Assembly: GCF_900607235.1 (NCBI RefSeq)
Contig: NZ_LR027853.1
Location: 62,001 to 126,000, forward strand
Source of the DNA: Olivibacter jilunii
Lineage (GTDB): Bacteria > Bacteroidota > Bacteroidia > Sphingobacteriales > Sphingobacteriaceae
Length of the DNA: 64,000 bases
Direction: 5' to 3'
A model generated the notes under the pieces. The model made no database searches and had not been told where the DNA came from. It was given only the letters and a program-made list of their open reading frames with translations. The position numbers were made by a program, and so were the translations under genes. How positions within the stretch are numbered: the stretch's first letter is position 1; each line of letters starts with the position of its first letter. Shown in pieces: positions 1 through 8,137 of this stretch.

Positions 1-15
1 GTACTAAAACCGAAA

Positions 16-45
16 GGCAGCAAGTTTTTAACTTGCTGCCTTTTT
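16..45 (+). terminator. Rho-independent terminator of an upstream gene
   Basis: A perfect 10-bp stem (16-25 with 31-40) with a 5-nt loop is followed by five T. It must end a plus-strand gene lying left of the window. Confidence 0.85.
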
Positions 46-351
46 CATATCCCCAAATAGCTGTTTCGGACGATTCGTTAATTCATGGTAAACTTCAAAA
101 GAATTCTTTTCAGCCAGTTATGAGCTAACTTACCTCATTTAAATGACACCATTTATTGAGATCCTTTAATTGGTTAAGGAGACAAGTCCTACGACAAGTT
201 ATTAAAGATTATTATTTTTATTCCACGCACATATCCGCAAGACAATTGTTTGGAACTGTATAAGGCATCATGTAAAATTGATAATAAGCGAGCCTTCTGT
301 TTAGTCAATTAACGGATAAAAGCGAAGAAGACGTTTTATAACATAGAAAAA
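46..351. other. Intergenic region, nothing recognised
   Basis: About 300 bases of AT-rich sequence between the terminator and the VOC gene. No RNA gene, repeat or convincing promoter pair was seen. Confidence 0.5.
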
Positions 352-774
352 ATGAAACCAAGAATTTCTGTATTAACCATTGGTGTGGACGATCTCGAGA
401 GATCGTACCAATTTTATCATGAAGGCCTGGGCTTACCTTCGGACGGAATTATAGGGCAAGAGTTTGAGCATGGCGCAGTAGCGTTCTTTGATCTTCAAAG
501 CGGTGTAAAGCTGGCAATTTGGCCAAGGAAGAGTATAGCGCATGACACGGGTATCCGGTTGCAACATTCTTCCGCTACCGAATTTACAATCGGACATAAT
601 GTTAGCAGTAAAGAAGAAGTGGATTTCATTATGGAGCATGCTGATAATGCGGGTGCAAGAGTCATTAAGCCTGCTTCCGATACTTTTTGGGGCGGTTATG
701 CAGGATATTTCCAAGACCCGGACGGTCATCTTTGGGAGATTGTTTATAACCCCGCTTTTCTCCCTGAGGTTTAA
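352..774 (+). CDS. VOC (glyoxalase/bleomycin-resistance fold) family protein
   Basis: A 140-residue protein of the usual single-module VOC length. The N-terminal strand and helix (VLTIGVDDLERSYQFYHEGLGL) and the C-terminal block YFQDPDGHLWEIVYNP, with Glu129 in the usual position of a metal ligand, are typical. Family members are metal-dependent lyases, dioxygenases or drug-binding proteins that work as dimers of beta-alpha-beta-beta-beta modules; the substrate cannot be told here. There is no signal peptide, so it should be cytoplasmic. It stands alone, with a terminator far upstream and an opposing hairpin just after it. The start follows an A-rich stretch typical of Bacteroidota leaders. 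Confidence 0.85.
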   Translation: MKPRISVLTIGVDDLERSYQFYHEGLGLPSDGIIGQEFEHGAVAFFDLQSGVKLAIWPRKSIAHDTGIRLQHSSATEFTIGHNVSSKEEVDFIMEHADNAGARVIKPASDTFWGGYAGYFQDPDGHLWEIVYNPAFLPEV

Positions 775-814
775 TATGAAGCCGTATTGGTCGACATTAT
801 CGGGCATAAAAAAA

Positions 815-835
815 CCTCACTTTGGGGAAGTGAGG
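815..835 (-). terminator. Terminator hairpin reading leftwards
   Basis: An 8-bp stem (815-822 with 828-835) is preceded on the plus strand by a run of A, which reads as a U-run on the minus strand. Its polarity fits the decayed minus-strand AraC gene at 969-1124 better than the VOC gene, though it lies between the two tails and could serve both. Confidence 0.6.
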
Positions 836-968
836 TAAAACTACTGTTTTTTAATCAACCTAACCTAATGTGTAAAATGAAAGTAAGTGCCTTTTGATAT
901 AAAAACTGATACGAAGTAAATCGTTTTTTTTCAGGATAAAGAAATTTTTACACAGAAAGGTGTTTTTC

Positions 969-1124
969 TTACACTAAAAGGTTTTTTGGTGGTACGAAAT
1001 GTCTATTTCCCGATATTTTTGGCGTGAAGCCGTATTTTTTCTTGAAAGCTTTACTGAAATGATGAACATACTTGTAACCCATTAAATAGGAGGCATCCGT
1101 TACATTATGCTCGCCCTTTTGCAA
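969..1124 (-). pseudogene. Decayed AraC-family regulator, C-terminal DNA-binding remnant
   Basis: Read on the minus strand, 51 codons ending in TAA at 971-969 encode the second helix-turn-helix of an AraC/XylS regulator: LQKGEHNVTDASYLMGYKYV followed by HHFSKAFKKKYGFTPK. This is the classic C-terminal signature. Immediately upstream the frame is closed by a TGA (1127-1125), and another frame reads a further AraC-like stretch (ILKDPTLKMK...) before it too stops, so the gene is broken by at least one frameshift and a stop. The sensor domain is absent: the sequence to the right runs into the 5' side of the CheB-like gene. A minus-strand terminator (815-835) is still in place behind it. Confidence 0.75.
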
Positions 1125-1241
1125 TCAGGTGTAATAGTCTACAACGCCAGAAAAGTTGATTAAGAAAAACCTTCATTTTTAATGTAGGATCCTTGAGAAT
1201 TTACCTATTTTGACTAACTATTTTTATTTTTATCGTGGGGT

Positions 1242-1817
1242 ATGCAAAATAAAGACGTTAGCATTGAATTGTTAATCATCGCTTGTTCAGCGGGAGGAAT
1301 GATGCTTTTAATGGATTTGTTGTCTAGCTTGAAGGAAGATGTCGGCTTTGCGGTGTTGGTCATTGTTCACCGAAACGAAAAGTATGCAAGCTCGTTGGAA
1401 CAAATGGCACAGCATAAATGTGTACTTCGGGTGAAATCGGCAGAAGAAAAGGAAACAATACAAGCAGGTACAGTTTATTTTGCGCCAGCAGGATATCACC
1501 TATTAATTGAAAAAGATCGCAGTATATCTTTAGACGCATCAGAACCAGTCCATTACTGTAGGCCGTCTATTGATGTCAGCATGCAAAGTGCCGCCGAAGT
1601 TTATAAAAAATCACTGGTGGCAATCCTATTGTCAGGAGCCAATAGGGACGGCGCCGAAGGCCTACGAGCTGTTTACAAGTATGGCGGCAAGACCCTTGTA
1701 CAGGATCCGAGTGCCGCATTGGTTGATGTAATGCCGCGGGCGGCCATTGAAACAGGTGCTGTTACCGCAGTTCTTTTGGACGAACAATTGAAAGCATATT
1801 GTAAGAGCCTTAGTTGA
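1242..1817 (+). CDS. Stand-alone CheB-type methylesterase domain protein
   Basis: A 191-residue protein consisting only of a CheB methylesterase domain, without the N-terminal receiver domain of full CheB. The catalytic triad of the family appears as Ser16 (IACSAGG), His43 (VIVHRN) and Asp136 (NRDGAEG); the usual GMGxDG is changed to ANRDG. CheB hydrolyses glutamyl methyl esters on chemoreceptors, but no chemotaxis gene lies nearby. In Bacteroidota such isolated domains are often found with CheR-like proteins or hybrid kinases instead of flagellar chemotaxis, so a role in another signalling path or as an orphan esterase is likely. The start is the first ATG after a GTGGGGT stretch. Confidence 0.8.
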   Translation: MQNKDVSIELLIIACSAGGMMLLMDLLSSLKEDVGFAVLVIVHRNEKYASSLEQMAQHKCVLRVKSAEEKETIQAGTVYFAPAGYHLLIEKDRSISLDASEPVHYCRPSIDVSMQSAAEVYKKSLVAILLSGANRDGAEGLRAVYKYGGKTLVQDPSAALVDVMPRAAIETGAVTAVLLDEQLKAYCKSLS

Positions 1818-1879
1818 AGAAAATTAATGCTCCTATTATCAATGTGTTAACTTTTTTTGAATATTTTGTTTAAAAAATA

Positions 1880-1911
1880 TTTGGAGGGAATGCCTTAATG
1901 TGTTAGTTTTG
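1880..1911 (+). promoter_or_regulatory. Bacteroidota sigma-70 promoter of tRNA-Leu
   Basis: TTTG at 1880-1883, a 20-bp spacer and TAGTTTTG at 1904-1911 match the Bacteroidota -33/-7 consensus (TTTG, TAnnTTTG). The predicted start lies about 18-20 bases before the mature tRNA. Confidence 0.75.
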
Positions 1912-1935
1912 CAGTCCAAAATAACACTAAGTACT

Positions 1936-2017
1936 GCGGAAGTGGCGTAATTGGTAGCCGCACCAGACTTAGGATCTGGCGCCGAGAGGCGTGGGGGTTC
2001 GAGTCCCTTCTTCCGCA
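1936..2017 (+). tRNA. tRNA-Leu (anticodon UAG)
   Basis: Acceptor arms GCGGAAG and CTTCCGC pair perfectly, the anticodon stem is CCAGA/TCTGG with loop CTTAGGA (anticodon UAG, reads CUA), the variable arm is long as expected for class II tRNA, and the T loop is GGTTCGAGTCC. CCA is not encoded. Confidence 0.95.
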
Positions 2018-2021
2018 CTTG

Positions 2022-2053
2022 ATTCCTCCCGACAATATCGGGAGGAATTTTTG
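2022..2053 (+). terminator. Terminator after tRNA-Leu
   Basis: A perfect 11-bp stem (2022-2032 with 2038-2048) with a 5-nt loop and a T-run. It ends only 26 bases before the trigger factor start codon, so tig either has a very short leader or is reached by read-through. Confidence 0.85.
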
Positions 2054-2078
2054 TATTAAGCATATTAAAACGCAACTA

Positions 2079-3422
2079 ATGAACATTTCACAGGAGAGAG
2101 TAGACGACCTGAATGCAGTTATCAATGTAGAAATTACCCCTGCAGATTACACGGATCGTGTAAACAAAGCAATAAAGGAACAAGCAAAAAAGGCTAAGCT
2201 CCCGGGGTTCCGTCCTGGCATGGTGCCGGCTTCCCACATCAAAAAGACTTATGGTAAAGCGATTCTTTTTGATGAAATTAACCGGCTGGTAAGCGATAGT
2301 TTAAATAACTATCTTACGGAGAATAAAGTAGAGGTGCTTGGTCAACCGCTTCCAAAAGAGGGCTCTGAGTCTTCTTATAATTGGGATTTCAATGATGAGT
2401 TTAAATTTCAATACGAAATTGGTTTGGCACCGGCTTTTGAAGTGCCATTTAGTGAAAAAGACAAGGTGACCCAATATGATATTAAGGTAGATGATGAAAC
2501 CTTGGCTTCGCGTATCAAAAATCTTCGTAAGAGCTATGGAAAAATGACGAATCCGGAAGTGTCAGAAGATGGAGATGTTTTATATAGCACATTAACGCAA
2601 TTAGATGCTAGCGGAAATGCTTTAGAAGGCGGAATATCGAATACAGCTTCCGTGCGTACGGATCTTGTAGATGATAAAAAGATAAAAAAGTCTTTGATCG
2701 GGCTTAAAAAAGACGATGAGGTTAAAATCGACTTAAAAAAAGCATTCAAAGACGATACGATAGCGCGCATCTTGAATATAACGGAAGAGGAGGCAGCAGC
2801 TTTAACCGAAGGAACTTTCAAGTTGGTTGTGAAAAATGTAAACCGCTTGGAGGAAGCTGATTTAAACCAAGAGCTTTTTGATAAACTTTTTGGTAAAGAT
2901 GAAGTGAAAACCGAAGAAGAGTTTAAGGCTCGTGTCACTTCAGAGGTTGAGTCGATGCTTGTTCAAAATTCTGATCAACGTTTACAACAAGACCTTTACA
3001 ACTTGGGAATGGAAAAAGTGAATGTACAATTTCCTGATGAGTTCCTGAGAAAATGGTTAAAAGCGACTAACGAGAAATTGACCGATGAAGAACTTTCAGA
3101 AGGCTACGACGATTTTGTTAAAAATTTAAAGTGGACCTTGATTGAAAATAAAATCATTACGGAAAATAAGCTTGAAATCAAATACGAAGAAGTTTTTAAA
3201 TTAGCTAAGGAGCGTATCGCGGCCCAATTTAAAATGTACAGTCCCGAGCCAATCAGCGAAGAACAACTAGCGCAGTATACGGTTCAATTTCTGCAGGATA
3301 AGGAACAGGCGAACAGACTGTTCGAAGAGGTAAAAGCCTTGAAGGTTTTTGATTTCTTAAAAGGTGTCGTGAAGCTGAATAAAAAAGAAATAGACTATAA
3401 TAAGTTCCTGGAATTAAAGTAA
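2079..3422 (+). CDS. tig: Trigger factor
   Basis: A 447-residue ribosome-associated chaperone. The N-terminal ribosome-binding domain holds the signature LPGFRPGMVP (about residues 43-52; family GFRxGKxP), followed by a divergent FKBP-like peptidyl-prolyl isomerase domain and a helical C-terminal domain, the usual order and length for Bacteroidota. The ATG at 2079 gives the normal N-terminus (MNISQERVDDLNAVINVEIT); an upstream in-frame TTG at 2019 lies at the end of the tRNA-Leu region and would read through the terminator, so it is rejected. tig is followed by clpP and clpX, the conserved protein-quality-control order, but a strong terminator at 3440 separates it from them. Confidence 0.95.
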   Translation: MNISQERVDDLNAVINVEITPADYTDRVNKAIKEQAKKAKLPGFRPGMVPASHIKKTYGKAILFDEINRLVSDSLNNYLTENKVEVLGQPLPKEGSESSYNWDFNDEFKFQYEIGLAPAFEVPFSEKDKVTQYDIKVDDETLASRIKNLRKSYGKMTNPEVSEDGDVLYSTLTQLDASGNALEGGISNTASVRTDLVDDKKIKKSLIGLKKDDEVKIDLKKAFKDDTIARILNITEEEAAALTEGTFKLVVKNVNRLEEADLNQELFDKLFGKDEVKTEEEFKARVTSEVESMLVQNSDQRLQQDLYNLGMEKVNVQFPDEFLRKWLKATNEKLTDEELSEGYDDFVKNLKWTLIENKIITENKLEIKYEEVFKLAKERIAAQFKMYSPEPISEEQLAQYTVQFLQDKEQANRLFEEVKALKVFDFLKGVVKLNKKEIDYNKFLELK

Positions 3423-3439
3423 GTCGCATAATTTTTTAG

Positions 3440-3473
3440 AAAGCCATCCGTTTGAAAAATGGGTGGCTTTTTC
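3440..3473 (+). terminator. Terminator of tig
   Basis: A 10-bp stem (3440-3449 with 3461-3470, one G-T pair) is followed by TTTTTC, 17 bases after the tig stop codon. Confidence 0.85.
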
Positions 3474-3494
3474 TATTGTCGCTAAGTTATATTT

Positions 3495-3574
3495 TGTCAG
3501 TTTTTTATTTCGGATAAGGCATTCTGTCAGTTTTGATCGTTCAATGTCGTGTTAAGAATGCTTGGCGCATTCTT
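3495..3574. promoter_or_regulatory. Direct repeat and hairpin upstream of clpP
   Basis: TGTCAGTTTT occurs at 3495-3504 and again at 3525-3534, exactly 30 bp apart (about three helical turns). Downstream, AAGAATGC (3554-3561) and GCATTCTT (3567-3574) form an 8-bp hairpin without a T-run. Both lie in the 246-bp gap before clpP, where stress control would be expected. The function is inferred from position only. Confidence 0.35.
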
Positions 3575-3668
3575 TGATACCTGAAAGTAAAAAAATAGTA
3601 TTCACGCAAGCTATCATTCGAGATTCTAGAATTAATCTTATATATTAGCTAGGCAAAAGGCAAAAATC

Positions 3669-4364
3669 ATGAGTATAGATAAAAATGAATTTAGAAAATA
3701 CGCTGTTAAACACCACGGTATAGGAAGTCAACATGTGGATAGTTTTATCAATCGGGTAGAGCAACAAATGCCGGTGTCGCTGACTCCTTATATTATTGAA
3801 GAACGCCAGCTAAACGTCGCCCAAATGGACGTCTTCTCGCGTTTGATGATGGATAGAATTATCTTTTTAGGAGATGCTGTAACCGATCAGGTGGCTAATA
3901 TAATTCAAGCTCAGTTATTGTTTTTACAATCTGCTGATGCACATAGAGACATACAAATCTATATCAACTCACCAGGTGGTAGCGTTTATGCAGGTTTGGG
4001 TATCTATGATACCATGCAATATATTTCACCGGATGTAGCTACTATCTGTACCGGCATGGCTGCTTCTATGGGTGCTGTATTGCTAGTTGCAGGTGCAAAA
4101 GGAAAACGCGCTGCGCTAAAACATTCACGTGTAATGATTCATCAACCTTCAGGTGGTGCACAAGGTGTTGCTGCTGATATGGAAATCAATCTACGTGAGA
4201 TGTTAAAGCTTAAAAAAGAATTATATCAGATAATTGCTGATCATTCCGGACAGTCTTATGATTGGGTAGAAAAGGCATCAGACCGCGACTTTTGGATGAC
4301 GTCGGGCGAAGCAAAGGAAAACGGAATGATCGATGAAGTGTTATTAGGAAAGAAAGATAAATAA
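3669..4364 (+). CDS. clpP: ATP-dependent Clp protease proteolytic subunit
   Basis: A 231-residue ClpP, longer than the E. coli protein mainly through its N-terminal region. The serine-protease triad is visible: Ser133 in [10 protein letters not shown], His158 in [11 protein letters not shown] and Asp207 in ASDRDFWMT. The INSPGGSV (99-106) and GIYDTM motifs are conserved. Fourteen subunits form the degradation chamber that works with ClpX in the cytoplasm. The stop codon is one base from the clpX start, so the two are co-translated in equal context. The gap upstream carries a spaced direct repeat and a hairpin that may take part in regulation. Confidence 0.97.
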   Translation: MSIDKNEFRKYAVKHHGIGSQHVDSFINRVEQQMPVSLTPYIIEERQLNVAQMDVFSRLMMDRIIFLGDAVTDQVANIIQAQLLFLQSADAHRDIQIYINSPGGSVYAGLGIYDTMQYISPDVATICTGMAASMGAVLLVAGAKGKRAALKHSRVMIHQPSGGAQGVAADMEINLREMLKLKKELYQIIADHSGQSYDWVEKASDRDFWMTSGEAKENGMIDEVLLGKKDK

Positions 4365-4365
4365 A

Positions 4366-5610
4366 ATGGCAAAGAACCCGAGAGAAGTTACTTGTTCATT
4401 CTGTGGTTTACGCAAGTCAGAGACCTTGATGCTTATTGCAGGCAATGATGCACACATCTGTGATCGGTGTGTCGCCCAAGCGAACGAGATCTTAGCTGAG
4501 GAGCTGACATTGCGTAAAAATAAGAGTGTGCAGGCCGCACTTAAGTTATTAAAGCCAGCAGAAATAAAGTCGCATCTCGATCAATACGTTATCGGCCAGG
4601 ATGATGCCAAGAAAGTGCTATCAGTTGCGGTCTATAACCACTATAAACGATTGAATCAGAAGGTGGAAAAGGATGAAATTGAGATTGAAAAATCCAATAT
4701 CATTATGGTTGGCGAAACAGGTACCGGCAAAACACTTTTAGCAAAGACAATTGCAAAAGTATTAAATGTGCCTTTTTGTATTTGTGATGCGACCGTTCTA
4801 ACAGAAGCTGGCTATGTGGGTGAGGACGTTGAGAGCATTCTGACCCGACTTCTTCAAGCTGCTGATTACGATGTAGCTTCCGCTGAACGAGGGATTATCT
4901 ATATAGACGAAATTGATAAAATTGCCCGTAAAAGTGATAATCCGTCGATTACGCGAGACGTGTCGGGCGAAGGAGTTCAGCAAGCTCTTCTGAAAATCTT
5001 GGAAGGAACGGTTGTAAATGTACCCCCACAAGGTGGTCGTAAACATCCGGATCAAAAAATGATCGCCGTGAATACTAGCAATATTTTGTTTATTTGTGGC
5101 GGTGCCTTTGATGGAATTCAGAAAAAAATTGCTAACCGTATGCGTACGCAAACAGTTGGCTATAAAATGAATAGCGAGCATGCCGAGATTGATCTAAATA
5201 ATCTTTATAAATACATTACACCTCAAGATTTAAAGGCTTTTGGATTAATACCGGAGCTAATCGGTCGTTTACCGGTAATTACCTATTTGAATCCGTTGGA
5301 TCGGGAAGCGTTGTTGAATATTCTCACTGAACCAAAGAATGCCCTGGTCAAGCAGTACAAGAAATTGTTTGACTATGAACATATCGATCTTCAATTTGAT
5401 ACGGAGGTATTCGAGTTCATTGTTGATAAAGCCAACGAATTCAAACTGGGGGCTAGAGGACTTCGAGCGATATGCGAAGCCATTATGCTAGACGCGATGT
5501 TTGAAATCCCTTCGCGGGAAAAAGATGACGGTGGAGAGCTTTATATTAATCTCGATTACGCAAAACAAAAATTCGAGAAGTCAGATTTGAAAAAGCTGCA
5601 CGTAGCTTAA
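4366..5610 (+). CDS. clpX: ATP-dependent Clp protease ATP-binding subunit ClpX
   Basis: A 414-residue AAA+ unfoldase of normal length. The N-terminal zinc-binding domain has Cys10, Cys13, Cys32 and Cys35. The AAA+ module shows Walker A GETGTGKT (116-123), the GYVG pore loop (149-152) and Walker B IIYIDEID (177-184), followed by the GGRKHP loop and the arginine-containing C-terminal small domain (LGARGLR). ClpX recognises tagged substrates, unfolds them with ATP and threads them into ClpP. It begins one base after the clpP stop codon and is closed by a bidirectional terminator. Confidence 0.97.
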   Translation: MAKNPREVTCSFCGLRKSETLMLIAGNDAHICDRCVAQANEILAEELTLRKNKSVQAALKLLKPAEIKSHLDQYVIGQDDAKKVLSVAVYNHYKRLNQKVEKDEIEIEKSNIIMVGETGTGKTLLAKTIAKVLNVPFCICDATVLTEAGYVGEDVESILTRLLQAADYDVASAERGIIYIDEIDKIARKSDNPSITRDVSGEGVQQALLKILEGTVVNVPPQGGRKHPDQKMIAVNTSNILFICGGAFDGIQKKIANRMRTQTVGYKMNSEHAEIDLNNLYKYITPQDLKAFGLIPELIGRLPVITYLNPLDREALLNILTEPKNALVKQYKKLFDYEHIDLQFDTEVFEFIVDKANEFKLGARGLRAICEAIMLDAMFEIPSREKDDGGELYINLDYAKQKFEKSDLKKLHVA

Positions 5611-5611
5611 A

Positions 5612-5643
5612 AAAATCCCCCGCACAAAACGGGGGATTTTTTG
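5612..5643 (+). terminator. Terminator of clpPX
   Basis: A 10-bp stem (5612-5621 with 5631-5640) built of A4TC5 and G5AT4, with a T-run on both strands. Confidence 0.9.
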
Positions 5644-5658
5644 TATATTGTTATGAGG

Positions 5659-5716
5659 GTTGAGTCGTTAAGTTGTTGAGTCGTTAAGTTACCACTCAAC
5701 TATCACCCTACTCAAC
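5659..5716. repeat. Word-repeat tract (GTTGAGTCGTTAAGTT)
   Basis: GTTGAGTCGTTAAGTT is present twice in perfect tandem (5659-5674, 5675-5690) and is followed by two inverted partial copies, ACTCAAC at 5694-5700 and 5710-5716, so the tract can fold on itself. The same word recurs in inverted form in the gap at 22261-22386. Confidence 0.7.
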
Positions 5717-5736
5717 TGGTTCCTAAAAAGAAAACG

Positions 5737-6555
5737 ATGACTAAAACAGTAAAAGAAGTTGAATCGGCGGTAAAACCCGGTTTAAAGAATAAAGAAGATA
5801 TCGTAAAGAATTGGTTGCCACGGTACACGGGGCGCCCCTTAAATGAATTTGGAGAATATATCTTATTGACGAATTTCTCACATTATGTAAAATTGTTTTC
5901 GGAATGGCATGATAACGCACCGATTTATGGCCTGGATAAGCCTATGCAGAGTGTCTCGGCCGCTGGTATCACAATTATCAATTTCGGTATGGGAAGTCCG
6001 GTTGCAGCCACCATTATGGACTTACTCTCCGCTATACAACCGAAAGCAGCCTTGTTTTTAGGAAAGGCCGGTGGCTTGAAAAAGAAGAATAGTATTGGAG
6101 ATTTGATTTTGCCGATCGCCGCGATTCGTGGAGAGGGGACTTCTAATGATTACTTACCTCCGGAAGTGCCCGCTCTACCTGCTTTCGCACTTCAGAAAGC
6201 GATATCCACTACTATTCGGGATAATAGTTTAGACTATTGGACCGGCACTGTCTATACAACCAATAGGAGAGTTTGGGAACATGACAAGGATTTTAAGAAA
6301 TACCTAAAATCTTTAAGGGCAATGGCGGTAGATATGGAAACTGCTACCATATTTACAGTTGGATTCGCTAATAAAATACCGACGGGTGCATTGTTGTTGG
6401 TGTCTGATCAACCAATGATTCCGGAAGGTGTAAAGACGCAGGAAAGTGACTCGTCCGTAACGGCAAACTTTGTTGAAACCCACTTAAAAATTGGTATCGA
6501 TTCTTTAAAACAGTTGATCAATAACGGGTTGACAGTGAAACATTTGAAGTTTTAG
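5737..6555 (+). CDS. amn: AMP nucleosidase
   Basis: A 272-residue protein that matches the short AMP nucleosidases of Bacteroidota, which keep only the catalytic nucleoside phosphorylase-like domain and lack the N-terminal regulatory domain of the E. coli enzyme. Recognisable stretches are LPRYTGRPLNEFGEYILLTN, INFGMGSPVAATIMDLL, FLGKAGGLK, IRGEGTSNDYLPPEVPALPAF and AVDMETATIF; the last holds the nucleoside-phosphorylase Met-Glu pair that contacts the ribose. The enzyme splits AMP into adenine and ribose 5-phosphate in the cytoplasm. It stands alone between a word-repeat tract and the next promoter. Confidence 0.9.
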   Translation: MTKTVKEVESAVKPGLKNKEDIVKNWLPRYTGRPLNEFGEYILLTNFSHYVKLFSEWHDNAPIYGLDKPMQSVSAAGITIINFGMGSPVAATIMDLLSAIQPKAALFLGKAGGLKKKNSIGDLILPIAAIRGEGTSNDYLPPEVPALPAFALQKAISTTIRDNSLDYWTGTVYTTNRRVWEHDKDFKKYLKSLRAMAVDMETATIFTVGFANKIPTGALLLVSDQPMIPEGVKTQESDSSVTANFVETHLKIGIDSLKQLINNGLTVKHLKF

Positions 6556-6609
6556 TCCCGTTGCCAGCGCGCAGCAAGCGTCGGCATTAATCCGATAGCT
6601 GAAAGCCGA

Positions 6610-6641
6610 TTTCTGTTAGCTATTATAAATTGCTATGTTTG
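6610..6641 (+). promoter_or_regulatory. Probable promoter of the CBS-type gene
   Basis: TATGTTTG at 6634-6641 is a full -7 match; TTTC at 6610-6613, 20 bp upstream, matches three of four -33 bases. The implied transcript start is about 20 bases before the ATG at 6668. Confidence 0.55.
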
Positions 6642-6667
6642 TATATAATCTATTAAACTTGTAGAGA

Positions 6668-8032
6668 ATGTGGTACAATAATATTCTGGAGACAATCGGT
6701 AATACACCCTTGGTAAAGTTAAACAAGCTAACCAAAGATGTTAAGGCAACTGTATTAGCTAAGATAGAGACAACTAATCCAGGTAATTCGATCAAAGATC
6801 GAATGGCTATCAAAATGATTGAGGATGCGGAACGCGCCGGGTTGTTAAAGCCAGGTGGAACGATTATCGAAGGCACATCGGGTAATACCGGAATGGGTTT
6901 GGCAATTGCGGCAGTTATTAAGGGTTATAAGTGTGTTTTTACGACGACCGATAAGCAGTCGAAGGAAAAAATAGATGCACTGCGCGCTTTTGGGGCAGAG
7001 GTGATTGTGTGTCCGACCAATGTCGAGCCTGAAGATCCCCGTTCTTATTATTCCGTTTCGAGCAGACTTGAGAGAGAAATCCCCAATGCATGGAAACCAA
7101 ACCAATATGACAATCTTTCCAACAGCCACGCGCATTATGAGCAGACCGGCCCTGAAATATGGGAACAGACAGACGGAAAAATTACCCATCTATTGGTTGG
7201 TGTTGGAACAGGCGGCACAATAAGTGGCGCTGGGAAATATCTAAAGGAGAAAAATCCAGCCGTCAAGATATGGGGCATTGATACCTATGGATCGGTGTTT
7301 AAGAAATATAAGGAAACAGGCGTCTTCGATAAGAGCGAGATCTATCCCTACATTACCGAAGGGATAGGGGAAGATTTTTTACCTCGAAATGTTGATTTCG
7401 ATGTTATCGATCATTTTGAAAAAGTGACGGATAAGGATGCAGCGTTGATGACGCGCGAAATTGCACGGCAGGAAGGTATTTTCGTTGGAAATTCCGCTGG
7501 CGCGGCCATTGCTGGCTTATTGCAGTTAAAAGATAGCTTAAAGGAAGGGGATTTAGTAGTTGTCATTTTTCATGATCATGGCTCCCGTTATATGGGAAAA
7601 ATGTTTAATGAAGATTGGCTGCGGGAGCGAGGATTCCTTAAAGACAAGAAATTGACAGCGGAACGCATTTTAAAGAAAAGGGGACCACAGGAGATTATAA
7701 CAGTAGATGGAGAACAGTCTGTAATCGAGACGTTTAATACAATGAAAACGCTCAATATATCACAAATTCCTATTACGCAACAAGGAATGGTGGTCGGCAA
7801 AGTCACTGAATCGGATATATTGAACGCACTCTTGGAAAATCCAAGTGTGAAATCCGGAAAGGTACAACAGATTATGACGGCACCTTTTCCTTTTGTTGAT
7901 CTCAATACCTCAATTGACCGACTTTCATCACTTATCAATAAAGATAATAACGCCGTATTGGTGGAAGATGAGGGCGGTAAGCTCGAGATCATAACCCAAT
8001 ATGATATTATCAATGCTATTTCGGCTGGTTAG
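6668..8032 (+). CDS. Cystathionine beta-synthase-type PLP enzyme with CBS domain pair
   Basis: A 454-residue protein. Residues 1 to about 325 form a fold-type II PLP enzyme of the cysteine synthase family: NTPLVKLNKL near the N-terminus, Lys43 in NSIKDRMA as the PLP Schiff-base lysine, GTSGNTG as the phosphate/substrate loop and GVGTGGTISG as the PLP phosphate loop. About residues 340-454 hold two CBS motifs (ending in MTAPFPFVDLN and YDIINAIS), which in the family bind adenosyl ligands and regulate activity. It probably condenses serine with homocysteine to cystathionine, or acts as a cysteine/H2S-producing synthase; the exact substrate is inferred from the architecture. Cytoplasmic, single gene. 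Confidence 0.88.
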   Translation: MWYNNILETIGNTPLVKLNKLTKDVKATVLAKIETTNPGNSIKDRMAIKMIEDAERAGLLKPGGTIIEGTSGNTGMGLAIAAVIKGYKCVFTTTDKQSKEKIDALRAFGAEVIVCPTNVEPEDPRSYYSVSSRLEREIPNAWKPNQYDNLSNSHAHYEQTGPEIWEQTDGKITHLLVGVGTGGTISGAGKYLKEKNPAVKIWGIDTYGSVFKKYKETGVFDKSEIYPYITEGIGEDFLPRNVDFDVIDHFEKVTDKDAALMTREIARQEGIFVGNSAGAAIAGLLQLKDSLKEGDLVVVIFHDHGSRYMGKMFNEDWLRERGFLKDKKLTAERILKKRGPQEIITVDGEQSVIETFNTMKTLNISQIPITQQGMVVGKVTESDILNALLENPSVKSGKVQQIMTAPFPFVDLNTSIDRLSSLINKDNNAVLVEDEGGKLEIITQYDIINAISAG

Positions 8033-8048
8033 ATGAGAGGAGGTGTCA

Positions 8049-8128
8049 GGCTTAAGCGGGTATGAGGTATAGGGTATAAGGTATAAGGTAGAGGGTATAA
8101 GGTTACCTTAAGCCCTACGCCTTATACC
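8049..8128. repeat. Word-repeat tract (GGTATAAGG) between convergent genes
   Basis: GGTATAAGG occurs at 8073-8081, 8080-8088 and 8094-8102, and its complement CCTTATACC at 8120-8128; GGCTTAAG (8049-8056) and CTTAAGCC (8107-8114) make a second inverted pair. The folded tract fills the gap between the two converging genes and may end both transcripts, although it lacks a T-run. Confidence 0.65.
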
Positions 8129-8137
8129 TTACATCGT

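Noticed and set aside
2019-2078. Upstream TTG start for trigger factor
   Set aside because: It begins right behind the tRNA-Leu and spans the terminator; family N-termini match ATG 2079.
1839-2125. Minus-strand frames over the tRNA-Leu region
   Set aside because: They read the complement of the tRNA and its terminator and have no protein family likeness.
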